The position numbers were made by a program, and so were the translations under genes. A DNA stretch of 64,000 bases from Lepeophtheirus salmonis. Taxonomy: Eukaryota > Arthropoda > Copepoda > Siphonostomatoida > Caligidae. Below, one piece after another: positions 60,080 through 64,000 of this stretch (position 1 is the first letter of the stretch; each line of letters begins with the position of its first letter). The notes beneath the pieces are model-generated. The model was given only the letters and a program-made list of their open reading frames with translations. It did not search any database and was not told the origin of the DNA. The stretch lies in contig NC_052134.2 in assembly GCF_016086655.4 (NCBI RefSeq), forward strand, positions 1,116,001-1,180,000. The letters run 5' to 3'.

Positions 60080-62950
60080 TGCTCTTATATCCAGAGGATG
60101 AAAATATTTGTAAATGTATGAAATGTACAAAAATATAAAACAAATTATTAATAATAACCATCAAATTAAGTATAACTACATAAGCATCCGAAAACGAATT
60201 CAGGTAAATTTGAAGATGTACTCGTAGAAAAAGACTACTAAAAATTGTCAAGTATGATAATTTTTTTATTTAGAACTAAAAAAAAATAGAACTCCCATCG
60301 ACTGCACCCTCCTCCGCAGTCCATATCTCAAAGCATTACCCACCCCCCATTTTTATAATAATTTTTTGACAAATTTATTTTCTATATACTCAAAACTCAA
60401 AATTTTGGTGTTTGGAAAATGTCTATTAAAATGCAAAATTTACAATTTTAGATCAAGTTAAAATCTACTCAAAATGTTCAATTCAAGAAATATAATCAAA
60501 GTAATTTCTTCAAGCTTTTTAAGAAAAAATTATCCGTTTAAAATTGAATTAGTTTGAAATTATATATTCAATTTGTAAAATAAGATAAAAGTTGTTTGCC
60601 ATAACACAGAAGTCACAAACATTAAAACTTTGAAAAAAATAAAATACATTGTCCAAATATTTTGTAACTATTTAGAAATGGAACTTTGATAATTATATCG
60701 AAAATATATATATATATATGAATCAAACAAGCATTTCATAACAATTAAATTATCCGTCATTGAAATTAATTTTACAATAGTTATTTAAGACAATTTAGCA
60801 AAATTTTAACTCCAAAGGGAACATTTTGTTTTAAATATTTTTTATTTGGCTATAAACATCAATGATAAAGATGACATTTTAATTTGTTTTTTTTTTTCAA
60901 AATATGATATGAAATATTATTAAATTGTACATTTTTTTTTATTTCTTCATATTTAAAATAAAACTTGATGTAGTGTTGTGGCGAGTCTAGAAAGTTTGGA
61001 TATGTCTTGACTTGACTTATTAATTTTTCAAATTTTGTAAACTTGTAAATCAATTTATAATTTCCAAAATTGTTTTTTCAAACTAAGTTTTATTTTAATT
61101 CTTAAAACTATCTTCTATTTAGAAAACATTATGAAATGTTTGGTAAGCATTTAATTGTTAATCTTTTTTTTTTTTTTTTTTTTGTTTGTTTCAATTAAGT
61201 ATTTTATTTTATATTCAGAGCGTCTTATATTTTATAATTTTTTAACTATGAATAATCATAAAATCAAGCTCTTTTTTCATTTCCTCAACATTTTCTTATA
61301 TATCAGTTATTCACATAATAACAGATAGTTTGTTATTTTGACCTTTTTGTCTTCCATTATACTACTTTTTTATTTGATACATATTTCTGACAATTTTAAC
61401 ATTCATTGATATAAGTTTTAACATAATAAAGTGAAAATATTTCCTAAAGGTATACTTTAATACTTAGGTCCTACAAGGCTATACCCAGCATGGCTAAACA
61501 TCTATTGCAACCCAATATATAAAAAATTATGAATAGATCATATATATACAAAAAATATTAAATGTGTTTTGTAAATGCAATTGAAATAAAGTGACTCGAT
61601 GTTGAGATATTACAAAAAATTGTGGGCGCTGGCCCTTTCTAGTAAGTTTTAGACTTGACAATGAGGAAAACAGTAATAATAATTTACAATGAATTCAATA
61701 AGTTAATATTAATTAATATAATTATGTTAGGAAAAATAAAAAATGCAAGTTATTTGTGTCAATTATATAAAAAAAAACTTAAGAATCCCAATTTAAATTA
61801 CCAGTAATTCGTGCAGGAGGTTTATGGGTTATACTAAAATTGAGGCAATGAAGGGTGTTTCCCTTTCGAACCAAAGTACCCACTAAATATTTTTGTTGCT
61901 CCCAAAATACTGAATTGGTAGTAGACATGTGTGGTTTCTTAATCTTTTCTTTGGCTGTTCTATTTTCTATGACTAATTAAAACTTTGATTTAAAATCGAT
62001 CAAACCAACACAAGATTGATTATATGCAGCAGTACCATAGCTAAATATTTATAAGTATCATTTCTGATAACGGCCATTTTCCTCTCATAATTTAACTACA
62101 AAAATTGTTGGTCCAATAACAAAAACTTAATTACCCGTATTTAGTTATTTATCTTTTAAAATAAATATAATAGTATAAACCTAGATTTTAATTAAGCATT
62201 TCTTGTATATATTTTCAGAGCATTATTAATTAGCTGTCTGATCGTGTATATATAAAAATATAAATAAATACGTAGTACAGGTATAATAAAGGTTTGAATA
62301 TTCATATTTTCACACTTTTTTATCACATAAGTAAAAAAATATGGCTTAATAGTTATTCAGACATAAATAATAAAATTCTTTTGTCCATGCATTTTTTGTC
62401 TCTTTACGTTTTTGTAAGTCAAATACAACTTTTTTGCTAAGAAAAACACAGAAATTCCCTTCAAATATATACTTAAAATAATTATAAATATAAATTTATT
62501 TATATGTAATCACTTTATCCAAAAAATTGTCAAATTTTGAAAATAATATTTTTTTGACTAAAATAGCTGTAGTATTTACTCTGTTCATCGTTAAAGAGTC
62601 TCATTCAATCTTTTTAATAAATTAAATTTTTAGTGGGTCAAGGTCAAATGTAAAGTTAATTAGGTTTTTTAGACATATATTAACAAGATTGATATTATTA
62701 ATGTAAATAGTTTTCATATTCATTATTTGTATGCAGAGTAAATGTTAGCGTCCGAGATAAGACTTTCGTAAATCATTTTTTAGTGTATATAATTGATTTT
62801 ATAATCAACAAGACAATCAAGAATGCAAAAATCGAGTAAAGAAAAGGAATATATATTTGTATTCGAGCGGTATGTAAAATTCGAAGGCGTTTAAGAAAAC
62901 TCAAATTATAGGAAGTACTTTAAAGAGTATAGTAGGAAAATTTTCTGCGA
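60080..62950. other. AT-rich stretch without recognisable gene
   Basis: Contains a (TA)n tract at ~60,704-60,719 and a 20-T run at 61,164-61,183. A GC-richer patch at ~60,295-60,350 includes a small stem (GACTGC / GCAGTC). No gene is recognised. Confidence 0.4.
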
Positions 62951-62954
62951 TCAA

Positions 62955-63765
62955 GAAGCGAAACCAAAACGTTAATAACTTTCTATTACAAAAGTATAAT
63001 GAAAAATATAACTGAAAAACTTTTAGCAATCAATATTGTAAAGAATTAATCAATATCTCCGCCTCCAGCATCTACCACAGCCTCCAAACAAGGCTGAAAC
63101 TTGTCACAGGTTGCTACAATATTATTGGCAGACATGTTGGTTCATTGCTTCTTGATGCTACCCTTGAGCTCCTGCACATTTATGTGTAATGTCTTCCCAA
63201 CCTTGTTCTCTAAGACGTTTCACGCACAGATGTGCAGTGTATTAAGATCAGGACTCGGAGAGGGCCAGAAAATCTTATCCCAGTATTCAACGAAATGCTC
63301 CTTGCAGAAGTTATGTGTCTTTATGGCCGTATGTTTCGGGCCACCGTCTTGAGTACATACATAGTTGTGCTGAGGATAGTTTGCTTTCAGCCATGGCAAG
63401 ATTTTCTACCTCAGGACCTTATAGTAGGTCTCAGCCCCGATTTTCTCATTGGGCTTGAAGAAGAAGGGATCTTTTATCTTCCCATCAGAGGCCACGACTC
63501 GCAAGCACATTGTTTAGACCAAATATATTGTCCTGAAGGTGCCTTGGACTTCCTTAGGTGATGCTGCTAGAAATCTGTCGTTTCTGCAGTTCAAAATCTG
63601 CTCGACTGTGACAATCTTTTTGTCTGAGAATATCTTTGGAGCTGACAGATGACTCTTTAAGTAATTAAGGATTTGTTTGCTTTAAGGCCTTCATCCTTTC
63701 TTAACTTGACGGGAGCAACACTTAATAGAAAGTCATGTCCAGTAATCTTTGGTCCTAAATAAAGA
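62955..63765 (-). pseudogene. DD37D (maT-like) transposase, C-terminal two-thirds, decayed
   Basis: Minus strand, mostly one frame. KQILNYLKSHLSAPK leads to IFSDKKIVTVEQ with Asp 1 at 63,622-63,624. RNDRFLAASPKEVQGTFRT, VVASDGKIKDPFFFKPNEKI, ETYYKVLR and LPWLKANYP follow. CTQDGGPKHT holds Asp 2 (63,346-63,348). KTHNFCKEHFVEYWDKIFWP and SPSPDLNTLH follow, where the third catalytic position reads His (63,232-63,234), exactly 37 residues after Asp 2. The C-terminus is CLEAVVDAGGGDID, stop at 63,046. Several in-frame stops (for example before TMCLRVVAS) and the His prove inactivity. A degenerate terminus GCGAAACCAAAACGTT (~62,958-62,973) resembles the 16.5-kb TIR, so the two are probably related. 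The N-terminal HTH was not found above 63,765. Confidence 0.85.
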
Positions 63766-64000
63766 ACCACACACCACGAGGTGCAAGTAAATCCCTTCTT
63801 CAAAAAAACTCTATATTTTTGTGAAATAAACGTTCTTATTTTTTTTCCGGCACCACCAAAAAAATCATATAATACAATATACACTAAACAATTAAGATAA
63901 AGATTAATAAATTATTTTGAGTTTAAAAAAATGTGAATTGGTCTATCTACATTCTTCATTTTGTCTATAAAAGATAAAGTGAACAAATTTAATCATTGCA
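63766..64000. other. AT-rich end of window
   Basis: The remaining 5' part of the 63-kb element might lie here or beyond, but nothing is recognisable. Confidence 0.3.

Noticed and set aside
59423..60130. Minus-strand frames over the PIP-box region
   Set aside because: The plus frame has the motif-bearing, protein-like reading; the minus frames have none.
63101..63561. Two plus-strand open frames of 83 and 109 codons
   Set aside because: They are antisense shadows of the minus-strand DD37D transposase, whose motifs fit the family.
1..64000. CRISPR arrays, bacterial operons, rRNA genes or a phage region
   Set aside because: No spaced direct repeats, ribosome-binding-site-led ORFs or rRNA cores are visible; the sequence is eukaryotic non-coding in character.

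Overview
This is a very AT-rich animal-type sequence with no recognisable intact host gene. There are no bacterial-style operons, no long ORFs, and no rRNA or CRISPR. The longest open frame that can be identified is a broken mariner transposase of 123 codons. The AT bias, the many decayed Tc1/mariner-superfamily transposases and two tRNA-type SINE-like families suggest intergenic or intronic DNA of an invertebrate. An arthropod is likely; a parasitic copepod such as a sea louse is my best guess, but this is inference and no marker gene confirms it.

Layout. 1-15 kb is mostly featureless, with a 68-bp hairpin (1,619-1,686), transposase tails at 3.7 and 7.7 kb, a SINE-like copy (11.8 kb) and a Cys-motif coding-like tract (14.9-15.2 kb, minus). 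15-32 kb holds a second SINE-like family (16.0 kb), a TIR-bounded DD37D element (16,479-17,687), a 390-bp mini-element (20.0 kb), a decayed open tract (22.2-22.4 kb), and transposase relics at 26.2, 28.4-29.1, 31.1-31.8 and 32.6-32.9 kb, with the second copy of SINE-like family 1 at 32.0 kb. 35-47 kb holds a transposase tail (35.0 kb), a TA-flanked mariner with TIRs (39,896-41,183), a transposase N-terminus (41.7 kb), the second copy of SINE-like family 2 (42.8 kb), a 15/30-bp minisatellite (43.2 kb), a tRNA-like segment (43.8 kb), a Tc1 relic (44.5 kb) and an internally deleted element (45,855-46,651). 50-64 kb holds another Tc1 relic (50.7-51.3 kb), a coding-like frame with a PCNA-binding-like (PIP-box) motif near its end (59.6-60.1 kb) and a decayed DD37D transposase (63.0-63.8 kb, minus).

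How it fits together. The window reads as a graveyard of cut-and-paste elements: at least thirteen Tc1/mariner-superfamily remnants from three catalytic groups (DD34E Tc1-like, DD34D mariner, DD37D maT-like). All carry stops, frameshifts or missing catalytic residues, so none should be autonomous. Several kept their ends but lost the catalytic middle, as expected of non-autonomous derivatives. I found no new multi-gene system. The least explained items are the PIP-box frame, the Cys-motif tract at 15 kb, the open tract at 22 kb and the 30-bp tandem repeat.
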